A DNA stretch of 64,000 nt from Sipunculus nudus (taxonomy: Eukaryota; Annelida; Sipuncula; Golfingiida; Sipunculidae): the NCBI GenBank assembly GCA_026874595.1, contig CM049314.1:9230729-9294728 (forward strand). Direction: 5' to 3'. A model generated the notes under the pieces. It saw only the letters and a program-made list of their open reading frames with translations, searched no databases and had not been told where the DNA came from. Each line of letters starts with the position of its first letter. Position 1 is the stretch's first letter. Below, in pieces: positions 36,994 through 50,200 of the stretch. Made by a program: the position numbers and the translations under genes.

Positions 36994-39900
36994 TTACGAC
37001 CTGTTTTGTAAAGTGATATGAGGATAAAGATATTTGATAAATATTTGATTAACTCCTTTGATAGTAATATGACATAACCGAAAGGAACGACATAATTACA
37101 GTGGGCAATAATCAGGTTAACTCGCTAGCTATACTGAAAAACCCTTCCTTGTCAATCGAGATATTTTCTATGACACGACGATAAAGTCTGAAAAGCATTA
37201 GAGAGCTACACTCCTCGCTCACGCCTAATGCTAAAAAAAAGTTTGAAATACAATGGATTGACACAATGGTTCAGTTCAAATGTTCTCTTTTGATGTCGGA
37301 TTTTACCCGCTACCGTTGACGACATAACCCTTCTCATTTGCTGCCGCCGCACATGAATCACTGTCTTGTTTACTTGTATATAAGTTGGTGGCCAGAATCC
37401 GTCGGAGGCTGCTAGTATCAGAGCTGTATTTGTCTGCTTCAATTTACGTGCCGACCCGGTATAAGTCTCACCCTGAGCTCAACCAGGCTGAAGAGGTGAA
37501 ACGACATTATTAGGGAGAGTAAAAAATGTTGACATAGATGGCTGTGCTTACAAGTCACAAAATAACTGAGACGTTTACATCGTCAGGACAGGCATGAGTA
37601 TCCAAATATTCACTTAAGATTTATTAACCATTCTTGCTTTGGTACAAGTCCTCGCGACTTCATTCGAGACGGATTTTTCCTTGGATTTTTTTCCAGTTCG
37701 AACCAGGTCTGGTATTAATTGGCCGAGCCGGATAGACTAGCGAGTTTCTTCTGTCTAACGCTGACATGGCCCAGTCGCGAAATAATGTCAAATTTCTCAG
37801 GATTTATGGGGGAAATTACCCACCCCCTTGTTACACACTTGGCATAAACTCCAACATTTGAAGACCAAAGACACACATTTCCGAGGCATGGTCGCAAGGA
37901 GTTACGTGACAAGAACTGAGTGGTACTACCGTCATTTATGATAAAGATGGAATGGCGTGTCCCGATAAAGTGGGAGCGGTCATTTACAGCGGATCATCAG
38001 AAGCGGATCCGGGAAGGGGAAGGGTAGGGGTGGGAGAAGTCCAAGGTCTCCGGAACCAACTTTTCTCAGCCGCTTTTTTAAAAGGATCTCAGACCATGTT
38101 TTTTTCTTTTTTTGCGGTATGGACCCCCCTTTCCGGGCCGGGAGGCCTTTTTTAGGATCAGTCTTTAGTCCTCCTGGGTTGAAGCCTTTCCTGAATCCTA
38201 GACCGGCCCCGGTACTGGTTTCGGCTGAGACTGATAGAATGTGATCATAATAGCGGGGTGGTCGTGTAACCACGGTACAGTGGTCGTATCATAGTAGTGT
38301 AAGGTGTACGGGACGTTAATGTATGTATATCACATTGTAAGCTACTCAAAATTCTTAGTTTCACAATAAGTGATGTTTATCCATCGTTCTTTACTTGTCG
38401 CTCCAACTCCTTTGAAACGGATCAAAAAGAAGTACATAACAAGAAGCACTATACAATATAACACAGACATCTCAGATTTTCAGAATGTTACACAGACCAT
38501 GGAAGACAGGACGGAATGGAGCAGCTGAAGTCAAAACATGGCTCTCGGGAATACACTCAGATTGATGCCGCCGCTGGTCCCGTCAGTTTCCATGTATCCC
38601 TCTGATCTTCCGAGTTCCCCATATGAGCTTGAAAGAGATCGGAATATCTTCCACATCTAGCAGACGGAACTGTGTCACCAAATAGAAAACTGGTCAAGTG
38701 ACCCAGGAAAACCGAGTCCCCAACGAGTTCTCATATACGTCAGAGACTGGCTATTGTTAATGTTCATGCTTAAACATGTAGGTATTGTGTATAAATACAG
38801 ACATGGTATGATTTATAAAACACTCAGGGTGTGTGTGTTTTATTTGTCATTATATTATTTATTGTGTTATTTAATAAGATATTTCTTTATCAGTGGTGTT
38901 GGACTTACAGCAAAATAGGTTCTCGTCATTGCCTGAAACTGTTTCATGGTTAGGAGACAGCATGAGCTGTTGTTAAGGAAGCTGATTAAAACCGCAATTT
39001 TATTTACGATAAAACACGTATAGTACCTGAAAATCAGTGACGAACTTCTATTAAAAAATATTGAGCGTGCTGGGACCTCAGTTCTGAGTCCAATAAAGCA
39101 TCTGTCCAATAAAGAAATGTCATGAATAACCCATAAGTTTCACAAAATGAAGATATTTGTTGATATGTTTATCATTTATTCAATTCACTGAACATTAAAT
39201 TCCCGCATATATTTGTTAACTTTGACTTTGGTATGTGTTTTTTAAATTTATAATTTTCATCACTTGGCATTTATATTCTTAAAAGGTTCCAAGCCCTTAG
39301 GTTCTCCTTGAGACATTTTTCCTAGCAGGAAGTATGTGTATATATAAAGGTACATATGTATTTGTATGAAAATATTACCGAACTACCTCAAACATATTCT
39401 TGTCTGCTTTATTAATGTATTTCCTTCTGGTGACCATATGTTTATGCGAAGACAGTCATAAATAATTATAATCTGCATAAGAGTATCTCATTACTGATTT
39501 GTAGACTTTATGAAAAACGAACAGCTGAAAATACTGAAGTCATCTTTCTTGGAATGGTTCGGGATGTTTCAATCAGGAACAAAATCCTTCCTCGTTTGCT
39601 CTCGTGACAATTACAAGTCAACTAGCCTGGACAGAACAGCTGATATTGTAATAAAATACTCAACACTGGCCTGAAAATCTCATTAGCGGAAATTTATATG
39701 GTATTAAAACATAAAACTAGGAACTATATTGTCACATTTTAAAACTATTTTATATGTTCTCCTGAAGAACTGAATTAATGATACATGAAGAAAATGTGTA
39801 TAACTCCAAACCATTGTGTTCACGTTTGTGTTGGGTATTTCATCAAATATGATATTCAACACATGTATTCATAATGTCTCGGTCTCCAGTTACTGGGCTG

Positions 39901-41920
39901 TTTTATCCGAGGGACAAATTGGACAATACCTCTGGGCCCATTCCAGAAGGGGGAATGCTAGATATGAAATATCAAATGTATGATCAAACTAGAAATATGC
40001 ATTTTAGGAATGCAGGCCTCCGCAGTCTTTGATGTTGGGCATTCCGCAGCTTGAGTTTCCATTCAATTATTGGCCAATATTCCCAGATTCATTGGTGCAT
40101 GTGTTCCCCAACAATTGTTTGCATTCACTAATTCGGCCCATATTCCCATATTCAATCGGGCGTATATGACAGCACATTTGTGAACATTCCTGAAAGTCCT
40201 TCCTGGACCCGGATAATAAGCCGGACCCACAATCTAACCGATTCTTCACTGACCCATTCCCGCGGTGCCCTAAAAGTCTCATTGGATTCCATTTATAATG
40301 CATGAGTTATATTGTAAACAAACATCCACACAAACACACACGAACGGGGATGAACGCATACCCTCCGGATGGAAGTAATTATATTCAAAATAAACAAAGA
40401 AACCTCTAATGACTACCTGCTATGCATTATTTAGTCCATATACTGAAATAAAAAGAAGGCTTTTCCTGGATGTGTTTGTGTGCGCTTATTAACTTTAATT
40501 ACCCAGTGTCACGGAGTCACGGAATTGTTTTACATATTAAATTAAGAACATCTTCCTCAGTATGAAACAGAAAGATAAAAGGATCTTGCCTATGTTCTTC
40601 CAACATTCACAATCTGGACCATAATTCATAAATTTTATAAAATTATCATGGTTGATGAATGGGGGTTGTGGAAGTTGGGCAAATACTAAGTTTTTCGGGG
40701 CATAGGTTATTTATAACGGTCCCGATGTGGTCTTGATGAAGTATAAACGTTTTCATATCTGATATCACTCATAACTGCATCATTGTTATATAGTCTCCGG
40801 ATAATAACAGGTGTGTGATGTACGGTGGTCTCTGACATTGACATTTGGTTTGTATAAACAAGAATCCAGCATATGCTAGTGGATACACTCCGTGTAGCGG
40901 ACTCGCTACATATCCTCGCACCTGCCGATTCAAGCTCCGCCCACCTGGCGGTTAATTAAAACCAAACCGTGATCATAAATTACGGGACCTCGTAACAGCT
41001 CCTGCAGCAGTCTTATCCCAGGCACTGTTTCTGTTTTTGCCAGACCTAATTTCCCTTAATACATCTTATGCATCAGCGAGGTCAGATTATAAAAAAAACC
41101 TTCTCCTTCTCTTGGGTCGCATTTACGTCTCGCCATTTTAGTATTTGTTTCAAAATGATGGTGTTTTGATGGGAAATAGTCTGGTTTATAACATGTTTTA
41201 CAATTGACTGCATCACTTTAAAGACTTGAAGTAATAATGGATTATAAATACCGTGTAAAGATTATTAATATACCAGCCATGTCTTCTATGAAGAAAACTA
41301 TTTCTGTCTGTATACTGGTGTTAGAATGAATTAGTCTACTTCCCATGTTTTATCAATTTTCGATTCCAAGTTTCACTTATATTTATATTAGTCCTTTTCA
41401 TCACCTAGTGTAAATCCGTTTTTGTTTTGGCTATGAAATGTGTAATTACAATTCTTGGAGGATATAGTAATAAAAGGTATAAGATAAGTGGGCCTAATTT
41501 CAACAAGGGAAATAAACACCTACTTTACACAGTGTTTAAGAAATAGATTTATTTTAAAATATTAGAAATCAGTCTACATTTTACAACATATCAGATCCAC
41601 TCAGTTGACAGCTGCTGATGGGATTACGTTATGTAAATACTCTAAATATATGACCAGCCGAAACAAAGATGGCTGTTCATGCAGGGACACATCTGATCTG
41701 TCAGATCATTGGAAAGAGCCCAGAAATTATAATACGTAAACTGAACATTTATTTTTGGTTGCCATATAGGGCCATGACTTCCATATGCAGCCCTCTAGGA
41801 AATTATTAAAACAATATAACCGTTTAAAAAATTATCTCTGAAAACAGGTGGACAAAGGTTGATTGAACAGAGTATAGAAACTACAAAATACCAAATATAT
41901 AAAATGATATCCGTGTTTAT
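36994..41920. other. No supported gene
   Basis: AT-rich. Around 37990-38160 is a G-rich degenerate block similar to that at 33.14 kb. No exon or transposon protein is recognisable. Confidence 0.4.
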
Positions 41921-41989
41921 ACATATATATATTTAGATATATATGTATGTATTTAAATATATATATATATATATTATATATATATATGA
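41921..41989. repeat. Imperfect (TA)n tract
   Basis: TATATATTTAGATATATATG and related words form a largely self-complementary AT block. Confidence 0.85.
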
Positions 41990-42089
41990 TAGGCAGAGAG
42001 AAGTAAAAATAATATAGTCCTCATTTAGGAACAGTTATCTGTAGGTAATCAAAGTTGTCCCTTTACCAGGATGTCCCAAATACCTCCTT

Positions 42090-42500
42090 AAAACACGTCA
42101 CGTGATTGTGTCATGTGACTGGGCAGTTTATAAAACTTCGTCTGCTCCGGGTCCAGCTTTGACCTTGGATCATGTAACTGGTGCTCATGTCTACACTTAT
42201 ATTTTAGCATGTTACCTTTAACATTTCTACGAATAGACGGGTCGCTGTTACTGGCTGTCACATTTCTTACAATTATCTGTTATTCTACGACCAGCAGCTG
42301 AATTGAACATACATCCCTTTTTTTAATGTTGATTAAAAACGCCTCTGAGATATTCAGAGTCACGTGACCACGTTCCCTGAGCGGTGATTGGAGGGAGCGT
42401 TTTCTCTGGGTGATATGCGGTACCACTGGCTAATAACTTGTAACGGAGCGAGCAGTGCTTCCCAGACAACATGGCGTCTACTACTCGTGCGATGTGAATC
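42090..42500 (+). promoter_or_regulatory. Candidate promoter region, plus strand
   Basis: GTCACGTGATTG and GTCATGTGAC E-boxes (about 42096-42119) stand just before GTTTATAAAAC (about 42126), a TATA-like box. About 230 bases later come GTCACGTGACC (42360), an inverted CCAAT (ATTGG, about 42387) and ACAACATGGCG, a strong start context at about 42470 that opens only eight codons before TGA. The block is GC-richer than its flanks. No gene downstream could be built. Confidence 0.3.
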
Positions 42501-42736
42501 TTTCTTAATTTCCCTCCTGTGCTGAACTAGCTAAGTTTGTCATTATTTCTCGGTACCTTCACAATCCATGGTCCTGTTAACCTAATGGTGTATAAAATGT
42601 AGGTACCCTATGTGCATTTTACACATTTTGGAAGCGCATAGATTCGGAAAAGTATACGTGAAAGAAATGTTGCATAAAATAAAATATACTTTCTAAATTT
42701 TACAAGTCCTTGTAAGATGCGCTAATTTATGAAATA

Positions 42737-42770
42737 TAATAATAATAATAATAATAATAATGATAATAAT
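42737..42770. repeat. (AAT)n microsatellite
   Basis: About ten AAT/ATA units with one TGA interruption. Confidence 0.9.
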
Positions 42771-43319
42771 TTAGTAATAATTTGCATAATGGTATATGAG
42801 TGTCCTGGATGTGTGTGTGAGTGTGAGAATACCTTGATGTGGCCTACAACTCACCATATATGGTGAATCTGATAATTCGTACTTAGCAAAGATAGGGGAT
42901 GTATAAAATTAATCTTTGGCACTTTTATCCGCAAATTTCTTGGTGATACGGCCGAAGGTATATCACATGAGGATACACGTAATCAATGAGTTAGTGTTTA
43001 ATTCACACAGCAGTTCATATACAATAATAAAAGGGGCCAGTTCCATCATCTGATGTTTATTAAATAAACATATATACAAAATATTTAAAATAAAGCTGAC
43101 CACTTGAACTCTTCATAAACACAGGCCAGAAAATGCCGGTCTAAAGACAGATATTCGTGATCTTTCGACTTTCAACAGCCTTCAAAACAGCAGTTTCTCG
43201 ATTCTTTTCCAATAAAGGAAATGAATGAGCATTCATGCTTAGGTTTAACATTATCTTCTTATATGAGCTGGTCCAAACATAAACGTACTATTCAAAGAGA
43301 GGCACTGATGTGTTAGGGA

Positions 43320-43745
43320 ATGTTGTCTCACTTTGAAAATTATCTAAACAGACATACGCTAGAACGACTATACATGTCACATGTGAGGACGGTACGCGAT
43401 TACGCCTGTATGGTTTTTGATAATTGGACAGAAACGAGGTACAGTTACAGCTCCATACAAAGAAGGGCTGCTCGAGTCTGGACAGGCGCTCTTTGTGCAA
43501 CAAATGCCATGAAGCTTCTAAGGACATTTGTTGGGAGAACTGAGCGACCGGAGAAAACGGGAAAAATTAAAATTATTATATAACATTAAGAACGGCCTTT
43601 GTCCGTCATGTATATGTATCGAGTGCTTCAAACTAAGACTGAAAGATGGTCACGGGGATTACGGAACCTACCCGACTTTAAACAACCAAGAGCAAGACCA
43701 CTAAGATACTACTCCTCATTTTCCCGTCGGCTATCAGAGAGTTAG
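43320..43745 (+). mobile_element. Non-LTR retrotransposon ORF2 remnant, part 1
   Basis: The plus strand gives LNRHTLERLYMSHVRTVRDY, then VFDNW and IQRRAARVWTGA, the usual sequence after the reverse-transcriptase palm of LINE-type elements (LxxxTLxxLYxSxVRxxxxY, IQxxAARxxTG). After a frame change, NIKNGLCPSC and a degraded NLPDFKQPRARPLRYYSSF follow, as in the same families. Stops and frameshifts show it is dead. Protein similarity is clear; clade (CR1, RTE or Jockey type) cannot be told. Confidence 0.75.
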
Positions 43746-44421
43746 CCCTGCATGGGCTTTAGTGTATTTATGTTTACTACTAAAATGCTTAAAATAAAAC
43801 GTTGTTCAATGTACCGATAGACGTAACTCAGTTCCAGCTTTTATCACTAAATCCCTGTAAGTCTGTATGGCGAATCCCTGATATTTGCATATTAGGGCGT
43901 CACAAGGCTCCTGACGATTTCCTCGCATTTGCATATCAGGCCGTCACGCCTCCTGTGAATGGCACCATTGCTATGTGGACGCTAGCAGCGGTCCCATTGG
44001 CAATAGACAGCTCAACTCGCTTGGTAACATTCGCACTGAAATCATGTTTTCAGAAAGTCCATACATGGACCTTTGTGTCCTATGACATATCGCTGCTGTC
44101 GAACACTACGGTCCATAGGCCAAATGAAAGTGCATTGTAGACAGTGTCGTATCTATTTTGTACGGTGGATTTGTTAGTGTTGAAGTTACACTTTAAAGTT
44201 TTGCCCCTGTTTAGTTGCCAACACGCTGATCGCCGTGATTGCTTCAGCCAGCCGGTGCATGACTGCGTTCGTCGCCTGTGGACTTGAATATCTCACGCTG
44301 ATTGGCTGAGCTATAGATACATTTTCAAACCGACCTGCCTTGAAAAGCGATGGTCTGATAAACGGTAACACACTGACTCACTGAGGCTGAGGGTGTGTTG
44401 GATAAATAGTGTTGAAAGTCT

Positions 44422-45249
44422 TGCCGTACTTGAAATGACATTTCAGTTATGGGGTCCTCTTATGGAAAAGCGTAGCAGGGGTATATTGGGATATTTGCAA
44501 AATAAACAGAGAAAATGGAGGCAATTAAGCAAATTTCTTACCAATAATGGCTAATAAACTGTTCTGGAGTAAAAATAAATTATAAATAATAAAAATGGTT
44601 AAGATTTCAACTCCTGTTGGTTTTTTTTAGCCTGCCATGCGGTCATGTTTATCTTTTGTCACATGACCCTGTCCTTGACCTTATCGATATGAGAAAAGTT
44701 GTCCTCTGATTATTGTCCCAAATAAATTATAGTAAATATTGTTTCCATAACTTCCATAGGCAAATTTGTTAAAACCTTAAAAGATATAGCCATAAACTTA
44801 TATAGGACTTACTGTAGCCATATATTATCATTTACTCATAAGTATTATTCATGAAATAAGACTTTTTAATAGATTTATTAGCAATAAATTACTCGGGTAC
44901 ACCAGAGGTCAGGTCACAGGTCAGGTCATGGGTGACCAGAGTTCATGCCTCAGCAACATGGCTGTGTCAGTGATGGTCTCCTGCTCTTCTCTTCATGATA
45001 AAATGCTGTTATATCATATATAGCATAAACAGGAGACTCCACATGTATGGAAACTGATATATAAAGGATATATAGGTAGAGTGAACATAGTTTAAGCTGC
45101 ATCTTATTCTTAATTACTCTTTTATTCTTTCGTTCTGATAAATCAGAAGGACCGCTACGATATTTCGTAAGAACATATTCAAGGCTGAGTATGGAGCCCG
45201 GGTCACCTGGTGTGTAATTCTCAGCCTTGCACCAAGGCAATGCCGTACT
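44422..45249 (+). mobile_element. 0.84-kb element, copy 2, with its own 9-bp target duplication
   Basis: The element spans 44431-45240 and is flanked by TGCCGTACT at 44422-44430 and 45241-45249. It is near-identical to 2474-3296 apart from an indel near 44585. The right end has the same nested hairpins: CAAGGCTGAG (45180-45189) with CTCAGCCTTG (45220-45229), and GCCTTG-CAC-CAAGGC (45224-45238). The left end begins at TGAAATGACATTTCAGTTATG; the outer 18 bases present in copy 1 are absent. The two AGGTCA 12-mers are at 44906-44929. Confidence 0.8.
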
Positions 45250-45489
45250 CAAAATAGCCGAGGACTTTAAAATATTAAGACTGATTTAATGGGTATATAA
45301 ATAGCAAGCTAGAAGCCCACAATAGGAGGTTACTCGATAACCCATGTTGGTTTAAAAAAATATATATTCCTTGAAAGACCACTATAATTGCTCCCTACGT
45401 CACTAGGAAAGACCTTAATTCAGCGAGTAACCGTGAGGTGGCAGGACCGACAATTTTTATGCGATACAGTGAGAGAACGTTTGGTTTCT

Positions 45490-45990
45490 TTGTCAGAGGA
45501 AACAAGAGTCATTTCATAATCATTGACTGGGCCAGTCTATCAGAGAGTGGAATAACCTTCCAATATCCACACCAAATTTAAAGAGTTTACAAATGTTTAA
45601 TTGTCGTGTTAAACCCAAATCCATTAAACCACGATCTAACCAATATATTGGTACACCACGGGTGAACATATTATACTGTAGACTACGCCTGGGAGCAAGA
45701 ACCCTAAATTTTTTATCACAGCCTTACAAATAACATGAAATGCGTCTGTGGCCATGAGAAGAAAGACTAATATCATTCTTTAATGTCCCCCCTATGTCTC
45801 GGAAAGGCAGGTTCAACATTAATTGAAGTACCAGTAAAGTTTAACCGGGCTTCGAGTATGGCTGATACGAGGCGCCCTAAGTGTGTTATCAGGGGAGACA
45901 GAAGTCTATCCACAGAATCAAACATAGCACTTTTAAACTATGTTCGGGAGTATATTCAATGCACTAAGAGGTTTCTGTCGCCTTCCTAAA
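45490..45990 (+). mobile_element. Non-LTR retrotransposon ORF2 remnant, part 2
   Basis: The plus strand reads QSIREWNNLP, then about 40 residues to LYCRLRLGARTLNFLSQ, and after a frameshift CVCGHEKKD with a cysteine-histidine pattern, then MSPPM. This is the C-terminal signature of many LINE-type ORF2 proteins (REWNxLP ... RLRxGxxxLNxxL ... CxCG ... H ... CP). It ends LSTESNIALLNYVREYIQCTKRF, also typical. Several stops and frameshifts. It could continue the remnant at 43320-43745. Confidence 0.75.
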
Positions 45991-47025
45991 GTATACGCAT
46001 AAATCATATTTGTATTTGTTTGTATGTATGTACTTTCTCGCATAGCTATATACTATATATGTCAAAGGCTAAGGTGTATTGTTCCTACAAGGTGTTTATG
46101 TGAACTATTTTTGACTATTGAGTGTTTTCAGACGTGTTCATAATCTTATATTCGGAGCGTTGTCTGTGCAGTGTGTGATGTACATAGTATTGTGTCCATA
46201 TTCGTATTTATATAATTATATACGTCAGCACAGGTAGTATTAATTGAAAAGTACACTCATTAACACCTTTCTCAGCAGGAAGTATACATGAAGTTCATAA
46301 ATTCATATGTGCGCCTAGTAAGTCATATATCACATACATTCTATATAAATGAGGCAGAAGAATAGTTGACTTTAGTCTTACGGGAAAATGATGAAACAAT
46401 TGGTACTTCACATCAGGAATCAGAGCTAGTCAATATCAGAAGTAAGCCATATGTGGACATACGTGCTTTTGTGTGTGTACTGTGTAACCTGTAGATTCAT
46501 ATAATATCGTGGACTTTTTTGTGGATATCGTGGAAATTTTGGGGTTTCTGTGCATAACATATATCATGGGGTATTCGAATTCGTGGGTTATGCAAATGGG
46601 TTTACATGGCCCTTGTCTATTAAACCAATGAACAGCCGTACCTATGTAACCGTGGTAACCACTATAAGAACATGAGTACAATTCTTGTCGTGTAAGAGCT
46701 ACCACTTTGAGCAATAGAAATATGGTATTTTTCTTAACTATTTCACGGAAATCTTGAAGAAAGGAAGTGTGTGAACATGTTTCAATTTTAAAGTAAAATT
46801 TGTTATTGTTCAATTGTAAACATTTCTGGGGCCGTGTTTATGCGATATCAGGGGAAATAATAATGGAATTGACAACAGAATATATAAAAAATGATGAATT
46901 ATTGCTAGCAATTTGCAGGAACGGTTATTCAGCACATTTTTTATATAAATTAACAATGGAATTCATAAAATAGTGAAAACTCATCGGCTAGCGATAATAA
47001 CTATAGATGAAATCAACAACCATCT

Positions 47026-47030
<5 letters not shown>

Positions 47031-47088
<58 letters not shown>
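47031..47088. repeat. (TA)n-(GA)n compound microsatellite
   Basis: (TA)14 followed directly by about (GA)15. Confidence 0.95.
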
Positions 47089-47161
47089 AAAAAAAGAATC
47101 TGCACCGTGATTAAGTGGTCGTTATTTAGAAGTGGTCGATAAAGCATAGGTGGTCTTTAGG

Positions 47162-47163
<2 letters not shown>

Positions 47164-47220
<57 letters not shown>
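47164..47220. repeat. (TA)n microsatellite
   Basis: A 57-base uninterrupted TA tract about 75 bases from the preceding compound tract. Confidence 0.95.
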
Positions 47221-47223
<3 letters not shown>

Positions 47224-50200
47224 TGCTGATACAAGTTTGTGGTTAGCTGCTCAGGGTCTGGTTTAAGCGACTGTCACTGCTTCACTTATCACGAGGTGAT
47301 GTACGGTAAGTGAACGACACTAGTACAGCGGCTTAACGTCAGGTGATGGGATGCCAGCAGGTACACACATACATCACATCCTGTCAGCTGATGTCATGGC
47401 TGGGTATACAATTTGAGTTGTTTCCCTGGAGGTCACTTAATGTTGGTCAATATACTGATTTATGTTCATACATATATTTGCATGCAAAGCTTTGTGTCGA
47501 ACATCGACAAACATGTACCCACATATATAATTATTATATGTATGATAACGCCGTGTGTCAGCATGGAAAACAAAATCATCTATCCGATAGTGCCGCAGTA
47601 ATTATTAATACACTTACCAAACAAATAAAAAACTTTTATTTTATTGTTTCCTGTTAATTTAGATATATAATAGCTTATTCATCTCGAAACCATGTTAACC
47701 TTTGAGAGTGCTTGCTTTAAAATAACGATAAACACTGCATCGAGTTCTCTATGTATTGCGTAAGGAATCGCACCCATTATATTATCTCAGAGTGATTCCA
47801 TATATACTTATATGCGTACATACGTAAGCGTATACAGCATATTTCGATGGCTCAGAGTACCATACGCATGGTAACGGACAGGAAAATTCAAAAGAATGAC
47901 GTCAGTAAGAGGGTATTCCTATGGCTTATTAATTCTCTACTCCTCTAGCTCTATATTTTGGCCAGATTTTGCTGCATACACACTGCATACACATATATTA
48001 CGTGTTAATGGTATCACGGGCGTCCGTTTACTAGCTGCATTTTGCATACGTACCACGTACGCATATTATAATGCTAGTTTAATTTGGAAGCGAAAACAAT
48101 TATATCAACTTCTGGGATTAATATATCTCTGTATTTTTGTTGAGTCTTTGTTCATTCAAGAGGTTTAGTTTTAGATTACGAGTATGTAACAATCTCCCTG
48201 ATGAATATATCCATAAATACATACATACATAAACAAGTGTACATAACAGTAAGTGGCCAAGAAGCAAATATACTCTATGTGTGCTTTGGAGACAGTTATG
48301 ACGTTAGGATCTGTATTCTAATAATCCCGATTAAAATGCCTGGATGACTGGTCTTTGGCGTCAACCATCGAAATCAACCATGAAACAATCAGTGCCTATT
48401 TAATTTAAGACGTTTCACGGACAGTTACGGTGTATATCTCAATGTAACTGTTACTTTCAATTACGGCAATAAATGGTACATAAAAAAGAATCTGACAGCT
48501 CCAATTATAGTCAGGCGACTTACCGCAAAGCAAATAATGGGCAGCCTTCTCCTCCAAATCCAGATCATTCGTATAGATGCGACACCTAAGTTTGATTCTG
48601 TGAAATCATTCCATGTGCTGTATGCGGTTTTTTCTACATAATTTTGAGATTATAATATAACCATGAAGGTTCTGCGAATGGCCAAATGAACTAACGTCAC
48701 CAAAAAGGTGTCGTTATATCCATTTATTTATTTTGATTTATCGTGATTGGTGGAGCGAATTAAGAAATACAGTTCTGGGATATGACCTTTAAGGAATGAA
48801 ACATTGTTCATGTCTCATATATGTTGCTTTCTGGCAAGTCCCATGTCCCATAAACGGACCAGTTTAACATAAGACATAAGAGAGCAGTGGCGAGAGTGTA
48901 ATGGTTTATTCCCTCCATCTACCTTGGCTCTCCATGAAATGTTGACAAAAGCTGTTCAAAACTTTCTTAGTAAAGTTGCTAACACTAACAGACAAACCAA
49001 ATACCTGAGAGTTAAAATAATACCTCGCCACCTGATAAAAACCCTCTTATTGCCTATTGTATCGTGCTTATATTACGTTGTATGCTCCCTTGGGAGCCGA
49101 GGACAGCAACTTGAATGAACAGGACCAGGAAGGCAAAGAGTAAATCCGGATGAGACTGACATCGTCAGTATTATCAGCCCATAAAATGTATATCTTTCAC
49201 TTTCATTCTCCTCGTGATCCGTCCTCGGCAGGTGTTGTTCGGCGCTCCATTTTAATGTATGTGTTTACATAAACCTCATTTATTATTTTCCAAGTGAACT
49301 GCGCCCACTCATTTCTCTTATAAATAATTAAACGAAAAAAATGAACTTTTTTCGCAAGTTATTCGTACAATCGATCTGTAACAAGCAGTTCGGTATCATG
49401 TGTTAAGAGCTGCCCATGCAGCATTTAAACAAACGCCAGACCTTATAGCCGTCAGACAAAAAAAACGAGAATGTACACTATAAAACCTAAACAACAGAAC
49501 AGTAACTTTTAGGCTACTGTCGAAAACATTTACTCCGGTGGGCATTTGCCCTGCAAATTATACTTATTTTTAACCCTGCGCGAAGCGAGGATTATTGGTT
49601 TCATTCGATTCCGCGTGCGTGTATTTCCGCAAGATATATGAAAAAAAAGTATCACGGGTGTTATTGAAATTTATCATATACGTGTCCAAGAAGTTTCAAT
49701 TTGGTGTAAATCTATGAGTAAATGATCCCTGAATGAATGTTTTATGTAGTTTTAAGGCACATATGTTTACACAGGGACGTTGCATGTGATGATATGGCCA
49801 TCCTTGGCGTGCGGATCGTGAAGTCACAGAGCACAGTGATGTCACTCCACGTGTACGTGCCGGTTCCCAGACAGGTGTCAGTAAAACAACGTACAGCATG
49901 GGGCTATATTTGTTGTTCGTTGTGTATAGACGTTTGGCAGCAATACCACGATGCCCAAGGGTGTTTTTGTTCAATTAATTAAAAAGTTTTAAAGAATGAC
50001 AAATTTTTAATCAACATTTCAGGGCACCAACTTTGCACAATATCTTCGGCGTAGGGTTTGCGTCCCCATATCGGACGCTTTTATAAATCATTATTGACAC
50101 TGTCATGTCACCTTTAATGGCTTCTGATTTAACGTACCACAGGTAGAAGTATGCCCAGTTTCAATGGTCAGTTGATTTATCATAAATTATTAAACTGGTA

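Noticed and set aside
43802-44140. 112-codon plus-strand frame
   Set aside because: No recognisable domain; lies between retrotransposon remnants and is probably chance.
46436-46813. 125-codon minus-strand frame
   Set aside because: It reads through a TCGTGG-type dispersed repeat; repeated KIST/STKK pieces come from that repeat.
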